A stretch of DNA of 64,000 bases from positions 3,906,001 to 3,970,000 of the forward strand of contig NC_134026.1 of the NCBI RefSeq assembly GCF_964204645.1. Reading direction: 5' to 3'. Within the stretch, counting starts at the first letter, position 1; every line of letters begins with the position of its first letter. Below are positions 32,234 to 52,100 of this stretch, piece by piece. A program made the position numbers and the translations under genes. This DNA is from Tubulanus polymorphus. Its lineage: Eukaryota; Nemertea; Palaeonemertea; Tubulaniformes; Tubulanidae. A model generated the notes under the pieces. The model searched no databases and was not told where the DNA came from. It saw nothing but the letters and a program-made list of their open reading frames with translations.

Positions 32234-33025
32234 TACGGTGCTGGTTTTTCAAACTGGGCATTCCTAGGTAAAAGGTTCATTATGGTTTGTCGTCGTTATT
32301 CGGGCACTTACTACCTAATTTCAGGATTAAATCCCAGTCTATGAATCTAAACCAGCCCCATGAACTATATTCGGTTTTTCCTAAATTGCACGGTTCATAT
32401 CGCTAACGCACAGGGTTATTCATTTTCCTGATTTCAACATAATCTACAATACATTAACGAGTAATTAATTTCATACATTTTCTTATTTGCTTTGATCAGA
32501 ATTCAGACATTACTGGACATCAGAATATATCAGACTGACACAATCATTTTCACTTCTAATAAGTTGATCAACCGAAACGGCTATGGGGCAGGGGGTAGAG
32601 ATAATTTTTCTGTATACATACTGGTACTCGTCCTGGCCTGTACAAAATAGACATATTCCGAGTTCCCGTACACGCAAATGAATGTATTGTTATTGCTGGT
32701 GACTAGAAGATAATTCCGGTACATATCCATCACCGGTAATAAATAGCACATCATGATCATCAACACAGACATTTCTTTCTCGATTATAGCTATTGTTCGA
32801 TAAAAATGCGAATGGGAAGAAGATAGCACGCAAATCACACATCGAATACTAACTGTTTTTAACTGTTTTTAGATAACCTTAAATCAAACCAATATTTCCT
32901 ACTATCATTATTATTACTATTTTTCACCTAACAACCCTGTAAATGTATATATAGTATATGTTTATGATCTATAACTGGTTTCTATCGGAGGTCTGTTTGT
33001 TCGAGTTTATCCGCCGTCGATTGTC

Positions 33026-39755
<6,730 letters not shown>

Positions 39756-39969
39756 TTTGCTCGGTCATGTGACGCGTTCGTGTCAGGTGGGTAAAGGTTG
39801 GCTCCGGCGGGCAGACTGCTCCGGTGTACCCCGATACCCCAGCGCAATATCCGCCGCGTACTGCAGTTCATCAGCGGCTCCACAATCATAACGAAATCAA
39901 AATATTCTTTATTTTCCACAGATTTCGCTTATAATTCGCACTTGCAACAGCTTTTCCAGCGATGACACA
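39756..39969. promoter_or_regulatory. Bidirectional promoter ATP6V1B / AUP1
   Basis: Only 214 bp separate the two start codons, so both core promoters and 5' UTRs must fit here. The region is GC-richer than its surroundings and lacks a TATA box. GTCATGTGAC at 39764-39773 is one base from the CLEAR consensus and contains an M-box (TCATGTGA), nine bases upstream of the ATP6V1B start codon. Confidence 0.65.
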
Positions 39970-42900
39970 ATGGCCAACGAGTTGAAAATCGATGATTTGA
40001 TTAAAAAATCGAGGTAAAGCCGTTTTTATCTAACAGTCAAAGTTTGTTAAGCGTTCGTTTCGCAACTTGGTTGTACTAAGTATCAAAACAAAACGTCGAA
40101 TAAATCGCTATTGGAAAGTTGATATCTGTTGTACTCTTGATCTATAGGTTCCCTGATGGATTCGGAAGAAATCTGGCGATTTTGTTGTACTTTCCGATTG
40201 GTTTGATGCTGGCTGTGATACGTGTTTTTATCGGTCTTCATGTTTATATCATTGCCAGCATATTGCCAAAAACTTCATCGATCAGACGGTACGAATTGTT
40301 TCTTTCTCCTGTGTATCACAAATACTTATCTAAATTTCAGCTTGAAATAGAATGAGCATTTGAGTGTCTTGACTAATAAATTAAGCGAATGAGGCCCTAA
40401 TATCTTCTTTACTGGGTAAAAGTGCAGTACCGCGACTTGAGTGCAGAAGTGGTCTTTAATCTTTAGACTGGTCTTACGTTGTTAGATTGGCTACAGAACT
40501 AAGTTGGTCTTAGACTCAGTGGAGATATCATAATTCAAATCACTGCATTGGATTCCAAGAGACAATCTGAGTCTGGAACTGTGCGTCATGCATAAAAACT
40601 GCCTCGTATCAAATCTAGCAATTGGTTTGCGTATTTATATGTTTCTAATCGATGTTCTTTACAGGATGGTTCTTCGTGTGATGTACACTGTACTCGGGTT
40701 GGTCGTCACGCAGAATGGAACAGAAAATCACAAACGAGACGTCAAAATTATGATCAGCAATCATATTAGTATATTTGATCACTTGGCTATAGATTTATTT
40801 CTACCGAATTATATGGTGCGTAAAAAAAGATTTCAAATCTCGATTATATTTTAATACCTCAACTGTTAAATGCAATAAGAGAAATTCTTGTTTTATTACA
40901 GCCATTTGCGCTGAGACCTCTAGGTCTATGGGGCAAGCTGCTTGGGTACATTGATTTTTACAGTAAAAAGACGAATGATTCGTTCGTTTCACTTTGCAAG
41001 CAACACATTGCTGGTAAGAGAATTTCAAACAATGGGATACTGGCACTTTCCAGCAAAACACTGGATCATTGGTAGTAAAAATGGCTCAAGTCCATTATAG
41101 CATTAAATAGTTCCAGCAGGGACTTATCACATTGGACTGGTATTTGGAATTAATCCGCCAATATTGGACTGATTGAATCTTACGACATTACGCCATAGGG
41201 ACGTGCGAACATACCGACATACAGACAAACCGACGAACCGACGAACCGACAAACCGACATACCGGCAAACCGACGAACCGACAAATCCTTGCGTGGATTA
41301 CCCTTATATAAAGTGGCTGGGATCGAGGGGCTGCGTGTATGCGTGGATTACCCTTATGTTAAGTGGCTGGGATCGAGGGGGCTGGGTATGTACCTGGATT
41401 ACCCTTGTATAAATTGGCTGGGATCAAGGGGCTGTGTGGTGCATGAATTACCCTTATATAAAGTGGCTGGGATCGAGGGGCTGGGTATATGCGTGGATTA
41501 CCCGCCGATTACCCTCATATAAAGTGGCTAGGATCGAGGGGCTGGGTATATGCGTGGATTACCCGCCGATTTCCCTCATATAAAGTGGCTAGGATCGAGG
41601 GGCTGCGTGGTTGCGTGGATTACCCTTATATAAAGTGGCTGGGATCGAGAGGCTGCGTGGTTGCGTGGATTACCCTTATATAATGTGGCGATCGAGGGGC
41701 TGCGTGGTTCTGTGGATTACCCTTATATAATGTGGCGCGGATCGAGGGGCAGGGTTTTTCCGTGGATTACCCGTGGCTGGATCGAGGGAATACGAGTATG
41801 TCAGTTTGTCGGTTCGTCGGTTCGTCGGTTTGTCTTGAAAAGTACGTAGCCGAATTACTCCTTTTCTAAAAATGTATCTTTGAGCGGGGAACTATTCCAC
41901 GCTATACTGGACTTGAACCGTAAAAATCAGTTCATTTTCAAATGATATTTGAGCATGATTTTTGGCGGCTACTAAATCCAAAAATTATCGAACAAGTCAT
42001 CAAATAGACATAAGATTTCTCACTCTATGGTATAGATTTTATTGAAAATTGATTTACTGATGAGAAAATAGATTCGAATTTAATTGAAATGTAGAAGGAA
42101 ATTGAAGTGCGGTAACCCAGTGCCACTAGCGATCCTGGTGGATCATCGCTGAATCCTCGCTTGCCACTGTAGCATTGACCGTATCCCATTACTTACCTGG
42201 TGTTACATTTACCTTTGAATCCTTCCCTTAAACTTGGATTGCATCGGGAATGATACTACGTTCGTTAAAGATCTATATTCTATATCCTAAGTCATGGACC
42301 AGGTTTACCTTTAACTGAATTTTGGTTTAGTTTCAGATGTTTCATTGCTGGTCTTCCCTGAAGGCATGAAAACTAACGGAGAGAAGGGATTGCTCAAATA
42401 CAACACTAAGATATTTTCACCTGAGCAACCGATACAACCAGTAAGTGCGTTGATGGTCTTGAAATGATCTATATGTTATATATGAGAATATTCTTTCATC
42501 TTCATGCTGAAAATCTCAGTATTCATTTGAGTTTTCAATTTTTTGTTTCACCATTACATCTGCTATGGTTCATTGAACGTACCAAACTACCTGCATAACT
42601 GTCATATTCGTAACTTGCTTAAAAGATTTTCTGACCCTATTATAAATGATTACCGTATATTTGTTTAATGAATTTTAGATTGCGCTTGAAGTTAGAAGGC
42701 CATCATTAACTGATATTTCTGTGGTAAGATTAAGATGTGTACTGAATATTGCCATATTATTTCATCTCGTAGAAGCTTGAGTTGATGCGTGAATTTCTGG
42801 TGTATTATAGACTGTTATTAATGGAAGTTGGCTGTCTGATGCATTTTGGTTCCTTTTTGTTCCGTACTCGCATTATGATGTGAGGTAAGATTTGCATCGG

Positions 42901-44126
42901 GTTATTTTTAGGGGGAAAAAATTTGTCTAAGAAATCAAGCTGTCATCTTAAATTTTAGAAGGCTCATTTGTTAAGAATTTGACTGTTATGAATACCGAGA
43001 CTTTAATACAGTGTTGCAGTCAATGTTGAAGTCCATCAGTTCAATCTTTTGAGAAGAATCTGAAAACTTAATTTTTCAGAAAAATTTACAACTGCAATTA
43101 ATCTTAGTCACCTAAATAGAAAATAAATTATTATTATTATCATTTCAGAATACTTCCAGTTATCGAACCTGGTAACCAAACAGAAGCCGAATTCAGTCTT
43201 AACGCGCAGAAATTAACTGCAAATGCATTGAAACTCGTTCCTACTAGTTTAACTGCAGCTGATATGGTAGAACATGAGAAAAAGTGTCTCCTACTATCGC
43301 AGCAACAACATCGTTCTACATTCTCGAATGTTGATGGTAACTATTTTGTCAGATATGCGTAAACCAAACGATACGAGCCATGTCAAAATTGATTAGGAGT
43401 TGTCTTCTTATTTCAGCCACTCCTCCCCCGTCCCCAGCTATTCATCAGTCGAATCTGATGAATTCGCCGACGCTGATCACCCGAGGCAGTTTGCGTAGTT
43501 CGTGGAGATCATCGAGTCATGAAGAAGACGAACGTATAAGAGCCATGTGCGAACAAGTTAAAGAAGTTCTCCCTCATGTACCTATACATGCTATTAGAAA
43601 AGATTTAGGTAATGAATGATGACCAAGAAGAAAGTTGAAATTCCGTATTATAGAATTATTTGTGGTTATGCAATTCCTTATTTTATCCTTATTCCTATAG
43701 CAATAACTAGAGATATTGACATCACGATTTCAAATATTCTGGAAGATCGGGTGCACTTCATCCCGGAGAATGAAAGTAAACCAACAGCTGTCAAGAAGCC
43801 TCCTGTATCACAGGTATATCTTTTTGAATCTAGTAAAACTTACTTTTAAGACATACAGAATTCATGCAGTTCTTTATGAAATTTTTAATCAATTAGAAAT
43901 GATAATAAAAATAGAGAAAATTTGAAAAGTAGGGAATATAGAGGCTGTTCTTCATGATTTAATGATTGAACTTTTTCAGTCGACGCCTCAAAAACCGATA
44001 GCTGCTAAAAGTTTTCCGCGATCGAGCAAAGAGCGTCACATGTCGTTAGAAGATAGAAAAAGAATACTCGTAGAAACAGCGCGACAGCGATACTTAGCCA
44101 AACACGGAATTACCGGGCAAACTTAA
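39970..44126 (+). CDS. AUP1: AUP1 lipid droplet-regulating VLDL assembly factor / ERAD adaptor
   Basis: Eleven exons: 39970-40013, 40148-40288, 40665-40815, 40902-41013, 42337-42440, 42679-42723, 42811-42884, 43149-43336, 43417-43608, 43701-43813 and 43980-44126, totalling 1,311 nt (436 aa). AUP1 is a monotopic protein of the ER and lipid droplets that recruits the E2 enzyme UBE2G2 for ER-associated degradation. A hydrophobic hairpin spans about residues 19-55. The acyltransferase-like domain follows with an intact H-x4-D motif (His95-Asp100 in NHISIFD) and FPEGMKTNGEKGLL. A CUE ubiquitin-binding domain lies at about 326-370 (MCEQVKEVLPHVP, ITISNILED). The C-terminal SLEDRKRILVETARQRYLA matches the G2BR segment that binds UBE2G2. 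Whether the acyltransferase is active is unknown. Intron 4 (1.3 kb) holds a minisatellite. Confidence 0.95.
40444..40530. repeat. Dispersed repeat, GTTGTTAGATTGG family, copy 1
   Basis: The segment with TTGTTAGATTGG, CAGAACTAA and TGGTC matches the reverse complement of about 46371-46440 over about 60 bp at roughly 75% identity by eye. It lies in AUP1 intron 2. Confidence 0.45.
41206..41835. repeat. Minisatellite bracketed by inverted 8-bp repeats (AUP1 intron 4)
   Basis: About ten units of roughly 50 bp, each containing GTGGATTACCC, TATATAAAGTGGC and GGGATCGAGGGGCTG, run from 41293 to 41790. The left flank is an array of RAACCGAC octamers (41220-41285); the right flank is the inverted array GTCGGTTY (about 41802-41833). 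The units stay open in several frames, but the position inside an intron and the repeat structure argue against coding. Confidence 0.85.
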
Positions 44127-45230
44127 ACATTTTATTTGTAAATTATGCAAAAAATCAAGAAAATTTCACCAGGCATGGGTTAAAGTATGAGTGGGCATCT
44201 CAGGAATAATAATGGAGGCATCTCTGAGAGGTTTTGTGTCAAGCACTTGGTCTTCATATACCATAATTTCACATATATTTTCAATATATTTCATGATATG
44301 TCTAGAAAACAGAAAACAATGTCATTTTCTGATATCAAAATCTATAAATAGCTGTTTATGTTGTAATTACCGGTACAAACTTTATTTTATCCACCCCATC
44401 AATCATGGACAAGGATAGATTATTTTTGCTAGTAGATATGGTGTAGATTTTCCCCTGATAAAATGTTATATAATAACTACCATGGCTAGCATGTTTCGTT
44501 CAGATTATTGGCAGTTGGTAATCTGCGCAGGAAAACTGAATTATTGTAGTAATTTGTGCAATTTTACAGTTAGTTAAATAGGTAAATTGATAATTGTTTT
44601 GTTTTTAGATTTCTCAATAAGTGTAAAAAATTATGTGCTGTGTTAATACAGTTGCTCATATAAGATAATGTTGTCTTATTTTTCCATGCTTTGTGGGTTT
44701 GATAATCTTGTGTAAGTGTGTTTAAAATGTTTACTTAAATTTTTGTCAATAGTTGGAATTATTTTGGCGTAGTCGCTTAAAAAATGTTCAATCAGGTGTG
44801 GGACTTCTGAGTTCTATTATGATGTATTATCTGTCAACTTTCTTTGAGAACGTGTAATGATCATGATGATTGTGCCTTGTAGATATTTTGTAAATAAGAG
44901 ATAAAGGATTATGCTGAATATATAATTATGATATTAAAAAAAAGAATTGTCTTCGCTTGTTTTGTTAACTGTAAGTAGTTTAGGATGCGATAACTTATCA
45001 TATCAAGGTAATCGGGAGCCCTCCCGAATTTGACAAAAAGGATATGCGCCCCAAAAAAGTCCGTACAAGACGAGTCCGGTGTCCGTGAAATTAGTCACAT
45101 CGACGTTGACCTACTTTATCAATGTAAATAATATGGCGGCCCGAATTTGAATCAACGGCAGCTTTTTTCAAGTTTTCAAAAGTTTGTCAAGACGCCGTTC
45201 ACGAATAGACCGCTAGCGGGGGAACGTATT
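44127..45230. other. Intergenic, AUP1 3' flank and ALMS1 promoter
   Basis: No gene recognised. The left part is AT-rich AUP1 3' UTR and flank. The right part (about 45000-45230) is GC-richer and is the likely ALMS1 promoter. Confidence 0.5.
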
Positions 45231-46119
45231 ATGAGCGAGTTGAAGGTAAACATCGTTTTAATTTGTTTAATGGCTTGTATGTGTCTAACATGTGAATGTT
45301 TATCGGATTTTTGTTGTTAAAAAATAAAATGTTGCTCGTCTCGTCTCTGTGCCTGTGGTGGTCGCTTGCCAAGCATAAATCAACAAAACTTAACGTTTTA
45401 TTGATTTATACTTAAAATCCCGGATTGATACTAAATGTTTATCTGACTTATGTTTTATTATGCAGTATCTGTTGGATTGCGCCTTGTTACTGGGTGAACT
45501 GGCCAATCCAATTCTGGCATCATTAATTATGAAAAACTTGTCCGGGCATGTTCAATTGTTAATTATTAATTCATTAATCAACAATGCTGCTGAACAGCCA
45601 TATCCTCTTCTAATTAGTTTATTTGTAATCACTGCTGAGTTGAGTATTCGAGTTCGACTTCCTATGCCACAAGGTCAGCTTGTAATACTGAACAAAACTA
45701 ATTGCTTAATTAAATACAGCACGTACTGTTAGGCTTTATTCAAGCTCATGTTGTAATTTATGGTAATTAATGATTTGTGTGAGTAGTAATCTCCAGACTT
45801 GGTATCAGCGAATGCTATATAAATCCTTATTCATTGCACAGGATAAAACAGACCTGTTTGAAGAAATCGAGCAAATAGGTGAAAAAACTAGAGCTCCATC
45901 ACCGGGCAGTTTTCAGGCAAGTTTTATTACGTCATTTTAACCCTGGCTTAACCAACTTTATCAGTTGAATAGTGATATAAAAGTTTTGTTTGAAATATTT
46001 GTTTAGGTTGTTCCGACAATGGATCAGTCTACTGGTGATAGTGAATTCAGTACTACTGAGGATAGACAGATAACTGGACGAATATTAGATACAGCTACCG
46101 GTAAGAATCAGAATTATTA

Positions 46120-46162
<43 letters not shown>

Positions 46163-49100
46163 CAATGATGATCCGACTTTTGGTGATAATATCAAATCCT
46201 ACCTAAATCAGTATTCATTGGTCTGAATCTTAGAAACCATTGAATATCTTAAGGTTTAAGCCAATACAGAATCATTCATAGGGCCTTACCCTTCTTTATA
46301 GGATGGTAATAAGCCTGATAATATTGCATAGTCCATCAGATTGAAAAAATTAGAAACCATATTCACAGTTTCTTAGTCTGACTTTAGGACCATTTTAGTT
46401 CTGAATCCAATCTAACAACTTAAGACAGGACTTAAGATTTACGACTCCTTTTGGATTTAAGGCACAACAGAACTGACCCCAGAGTAGATTGAATTAATTA
46501 TCGACATTTCATAAAACGTTCTTAATTTTTTCAGAAGATGAAGATAAGAATGAAGAGGTAGTCAGTGAAGCAAGCAGCAGTAAGAGATTGAGGAGTCCTG
46601 TTCCACCGTTGAATTTAGAGTTAGGTTTAGATGATGTCGCCGAAGGTATGTCGAGACAAGCGTTAGAAACCGCTTGCGAAGAATTGGTAAACGAAGACCT
46701 GCTCGTTAAATCGGCCATCGAACAAGTATCAACGGATTTCGTCAGCGGTGATTTGAGCCGTCTGCCCGACGACGGCGAATCGGACGGCGACGAATCGCCC
46801 GTTTCCGAAAACGGAAGCGCGCGAAATTATCATATTTGCGAACCGTGGTCGGATCAGGATAACGTCGGAACGTGGTCGGGTTTATCGACGCCGCAAGTTA
46901 CTCCGCGAGTTCTAACAGCCGCCGAATCTCAGTCAGATCAAGAAGTTCGCGCTGATCCACCTCTGGAGCCGGTGACTCCGAAAGTTTTGCCGATTAAATA
47001 TTTCACGCCTCAGGTGAACGAATTTACGCCGGCCGCAGATGAATCGATAGCCTTCCAGAGCGAGACGCCGATGAATGCGGCGGTAAAACCGGTAGGTCAT
47101 TCAACTCCGTTTATCAACACGGGAATCGAAGAAAAGCCGCAGATGATCGCGTTAGACCCGGAGCCCGATACCACGATCACCGAAACCTCGTACGAGGAAA
47201 TGCCCGATGCTTTGGACGAATCAACCATCGACGGAATCTCGAAACGTCCGGAAACGCAAGGAAGCGAGGCCGATTTCGACGAACAAGAAGAGACCGTCGT
47301 TTTGAAAGAGTTGTCTCCGGGTGGAGTCGTCACGAAGGCCGGAGTCAGCGACTACGTTCCGGCGTCCGAGCGGGAGAAACTGCTGCAGAGAGTCGAAGCG
47401 GACGAAGCGACGAATCGTCTGATCAGCGACGTTTTAGCTCGCGAGAATTTCAAACCGGCCGGCGCCAGCGACATCGATTCAGACGTCACCGATTATACGA
47501 ACATGCCGGATAAGATGGCCGATATCGATCCGGTGCGTTGTACGGCGATGGTCGTCGTCAGAGATGGCGCCTCCTCTCCGTCGAAAGATCGGTCTCCGTT
47601 GAGGAAATCCCTGTCGCCGCCGGCAAACGAGTTGAATCAAAGCAGCTGTAGCAGTACTCAATACCAAGAGTTACCGACGGTCGTCGGTGGCGCCGATAAA
47701 TCAGAAGTATCGGCTCTAAAAAGTATCAACGATAGTTTAGGCGATACTATCTGTCAAGAGATCGAAGATTTCCTCGCCAATCAGGAACCGTTACGCAAAC
47801 AGTTCCGACTCGACGATGAAGACGATGAGGAATACGGCAGCGAAGATGATGATGATACCGATGATTCAGTTACGGAACGTGTGAAACGGTTGTTGTTACA
47901 GTGCGAGGCTGAACGCAGTTTCACCGAGCAGAAGATCACCGAGAGCAGCGAGACGTTAGTCGCCGGTTCGCCGTTACCGAAATACCCCGTACGCTTGACG
48001 CGATCGCACAACGACATATCCGGCGCTTCGTACGAAAGATACCACAATTCACCGCTTAACCTCGTTAACGAGAGTATCGGCGAGAAGGTTCATCGTTTGT
48101 TGGCGAAAAGCGACGAATTACGCCACGAAACGAGTCCGCGCGCCAGCCCGACTTCGATTCGCGACCTCGTACATTCGGCGTCGGCCGTCTTTACCGACAA
48201 CGTTTACCACGATTTACAGAGAGATCTGGACGAGATCAACACGAGTTTACGACAGTATCGACACGAGGCACGTAAGAAGATAAACATGTCGCCCGAATCG
48301 CAGGCGTCGGTGAAAAGCATGGATACGGTTAAAACGTCGAGCGATTTGGATTACGAGAAAAGTAAGAAGCTGCAGTGGGATTACGCGGCCGATATCGGCG
48401 AGGTTAGCCTACCCGAGTTCGTGTCATCGGTGACCGCGGCGAAGGAAAAAGCCGAAGCTCAGAAAGTGGAAATCGCCCGCAGTCGCAGTCCTCTGAACCC
48501 GAACGATGTTGAGCGTAAGAGTATGAAGCGTCTAGCTGGATTAGACGAAGGGGTTAGTAGCGGCGGCGTTTATAAGGGCACGCTGCCCGATCGGGTTTAC
48601 CGGTTATTGCAGACCGATTTGCCGCAACAGCAGGCGTATAACATCCTGAGAGAGGCCGAGGAACGCGAGATGGAAGCTCAAGTTCGCAACTTGCAAGAAC
48701 AACGACAACGGCAAACGAGTCCGCACTCGACGTTGTCGCGAGTATCGGAGAGGACGACTCCGCGGTCGCCGAGGCAATATAAACCGCTACAATCGCCGAT
48801 CACGTCTCCGTCGAAGAGAGAACGAACGCCGACTCATTTCGAAATCAACGCGTCGCCGAACAAACGTACGCGCACCAACGATTCCATAATCGATCGTTTG
48901 AGTTTCTCGCCGTTGGCCAAAAAACCGTTCACGGCGTTCCAGGTATGTCGCGATTTGTTGTCGGATCAGATGCAGAAAATGAACGATCGTCGGTCGTTGG
49001 ATTTCCTGTTGACATCGCCGACGAAAACGCGAATTGAAGTGGCCGACGGGAGGTTCGATTCGTCGTTGAAAGCCGGCGATAGAAGTTATTTGCATCGCAT

Positions 49101-52100
49101 CGGTCGACCTAAATCTGCATCGCCGAATAGACCGACTGAATTGTCGATGGAAGTCGCTAATTATATGGTCAACCATAGGTCAGTATTCGGCTATATTTCG
49201 ACTACCGATGCCTACCTGAATTGTGGAATGAAGGAGAATTTATTTTGGATTATTTACATTTTTTTGCGGTAATTTAGGTCGATGAATGATATGAGAAGTT
49301 CTCTACCGCTGAAGGGACCGGTCGACCGTAGATCACCAGTCGTGTTCACCGATGAGCCTTACTCTCAAAAATCATTCGCGAAAAGGTACGTTATCAGACA
49401 GTGTGTTAAAATCTCCCTTGTAGCGTTATCAGAGATAATAGTGCGGTGTAAATACACCTAAATCCTAGATGTTCCATTTTGAATTGTTGATATTTTATTC
49501 ATTTTCAGTATGGATGCTATCAGTAGAGAACAAAGTCACAGTAAAAGAAGCATCGTTTCTGCACCGCCCGATGTGACTATCGGTAAAATTGAATCAGGTA
49601 ATAAAGAATTAGATTTTGGAGAATATTGCACTTCATGAAGCTTCATTATATAAACTGAAGAACGAATTAGATTTTATCGAACTCTTTTATTCATCGCTCA
49701 CTTCAGATGAGGAAGAAGACATACCCTCCGTAACGCCGCGTAATCAACAGGTGAAAATCGTAGCCCCCGGAGATAGCCAACATGTTCGTGTCAGACAACC
49801 GAGAAGTACTTCACCATTGATCAGACCGTACAAGTAAATATACCCGTTCAATCGAATACTCAATTCGTACGTTTGATGTTATATACGTTATTCTAATGAA
49901 TGGCATTGTTTTTAGGCCGCCTGGTAGTAATGAAGTGTTCTATTTCGAAAGTAATCCCGAGGAGACAAGTACCGGAATATCTGGTGGTGAAACTACTCAG
50001 GAAAGCACACATTTAGGTAAGTACCAGTATTTGAGATCGTGTAGATTAGCCAAGTTCATTCAAATGCGAGAAATGGGTTGATCCTCGAGCTAAACAAAAC
50101 CAGAATATCAACAATTGATATTCTGGTGTTGTTTGGCTGGAGTATTGATAAGCAAATTGAATAGATTTTCTGGCATTGTTGGGCAGCTAGGCTACTAAGT
50201 GACTGATAAGTTCATTGTGCGGATAGTGTATCTGGGCTTTGTTAGTTTTAAGGATAGATTGATAAGTGAATTTGACAGATATTCAGGCTTTGACAACTGA
50301 ATGAGTACATAATTATATACTGGGTTTTCAATAAATCTTATGTTTTGGATGCTGATATAGATATTTTCATGTTGGCTGTATTAGGCTCAATGGATGATTA
50401 TTGTTGAAATATTGCAGGTTCCGATGATGCACAGCCACCATATTTACCGCCTCACGTACTTGGATCTCGTGTTGATCCAATAAATAAATCTGGTAAAGGA
50501 ATCTACGGTCATCGTCCATTGAGAACTATGGCAAAAGTTGAGGAAGAAAAGGTACGTGAAATATCTCAGAAAATTCTGATAAATTTCCGTTAATTTCAAT
50601 CTTTACTAGAGAGGTGTATTCAAAATATTGTTTTCAGGATGTTCATGGCTCACTGAAGTCTGTTGAAAGTTTTAGTGCATCTCGACAGGAAAAGTCGGTC
50701 GAAACTGGTTTAACAGGAGGAGGTGCACGATTAGCGTGGGCCGACGAAGAGAAGTCAGAAACTGGCGCGAACCAAGAACGTTTCAGTACACCAGAAAAAG
50801 CTAAAGACATGGAGAGAAGATTGAGCAGCCATTCTAGGTAGGAGATGTTTGAATTTATTTTGAAACGTTCATATTTATTTTTGCTTCTCTGGCTTCCTTG
50901 AGACCCTTATTCTTGTATTGATTTCGGTCTGTGGGTCTAGTCTTGCAGCTACCTAGCTTCATTAATAGCGCGTCAATCTTGATGAAATTTGGGTAGGATG
51001 TTAGTAAGGGGGTCTAGTTGTATAGTGCAAAGAATGAGCCCAGTGCACCACCTAGCAACTGAACTAGGCACGAAAAATGTTTTTAGGGCCATCATCTTAC
51101 AGATGACCACATTAGGAACTGGGACAAATTTCAAAAAGTTGTCTCGACAAAATTTAGTTACCGTATTGGCACTAGATTGATTCTCTATATCCAAAATCCA
51201 AAGGGAACCAACGCATGTTTATATTCGGGAGTTGGAGTCTGAGCCTGAGAACCGTTGCTGCCTATGGCTTGTTGCGATTTACTTTCATTCTATTCTCTTA
51301 ATTATTTTCAGGGACTCGGCAAATGATATGATGCCTTTGCAACTGGTAACTTCATCCTCCGATGATGATACCGACGCACTGAGAGCCAGCGCCAGGTCGA
51401 AAACTTCGTTGCAGATACTTCAAAATATTCTCGAGCGCGAAAGCGATTCGTCGACGCCGGATGATCTCGGTTCGGTGTGGAAAATGTACCAAGCTCGTAA
51501 ACAGGCGCAACGCGAGAACCTGAGCATCATCGAACGCATACAGAAACTAAGCGAGCTTTTCAAGCGACCGACGAAAAGTTACACGCGTCAGAAAGCCGAT
51601 AGCGCCGTGAGCGCGCAGTCTTCGAAGCTGTCGAGTAAGAAGGACGAGATTCGAGCCGAAGATCGGGCAGAAATCGAATCGGAATCGTCGTCGTCAGTGA
51701 ATGTTTCTCCTCGTACCGATAGTTCGACGGATTCGACGCATGAATTAAGAGCGAAGATGAACACGGTTTTAGACGCCGCCGACACGCTGTCGTCGATTCC
51801 CGAAGATAACGTTCTCGATACGCTTTCGTCCGACACGACGACGACGACCGCTTGCTCCGATCTGATGAAGACGAACGATCCGAAGGTGTTGAAGTTGCGA
51901 CTGAAAATCATCGAACAGAAAGAGAAACACGAACGCGGCAAACGTCGCGAAGAAAAACGATGCGAGAAAATCGAGAAGCTCGAACAGGTTCTACTCGAGA
52001 AGAAACTCGGTCAACAACAGGACACGTCGGATTCGTCGATTTCGCAGACGACGTTGTCGACTACGGCTAGTACGACTACCGTTCTGACCAGCGAGGCCGA

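Larger units (their letters stand above)
26261..33025. other. Long gene-poor region between convergent BNIP3 and ATP6V1B
   Basis: About 6.8 kb without a recognisable coding exon. The ends should hold the 3' UTRs of the two convergent genes; AATAAA hexamers are common (for example 28435-28440). A 117-codon open frame at 30590-30943 has no recognised similarity and lacks splice or codon support. The region contains a stem-loop (29444-29504), a GA microsatellite near 31042 and a 91-bp TIR element (32143-32233). Confidence 0.5.

Noticed and set aside
41173-41849. Overlapping open frames of 60-80 codons in AUP1 intron 4
   Set aside because: They are the 50-bp minisatellite read in successive frames, lie between AUP1 exons 4 and 5 that splice in phase, and encode only a degenerate repeat.
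45466-45732. Hydrophobic open frame right after a TTATGCAG acceptor, as a possible ALMS1 exon 2
   Set aside because: No donor in a workable position follows, its hydrophobic composition does not fit the acidic N-terminus, and exon 1 joins in phase to 45842 without it.
48787-49176. 129-codon open frame on the minus strand opposite the large ALMS1 exon
   Set aside because: It is antisense to strongly coding, CpG-rich ALMS1 sequence and resembles the Arg-rich reading expected by reversing those codons.
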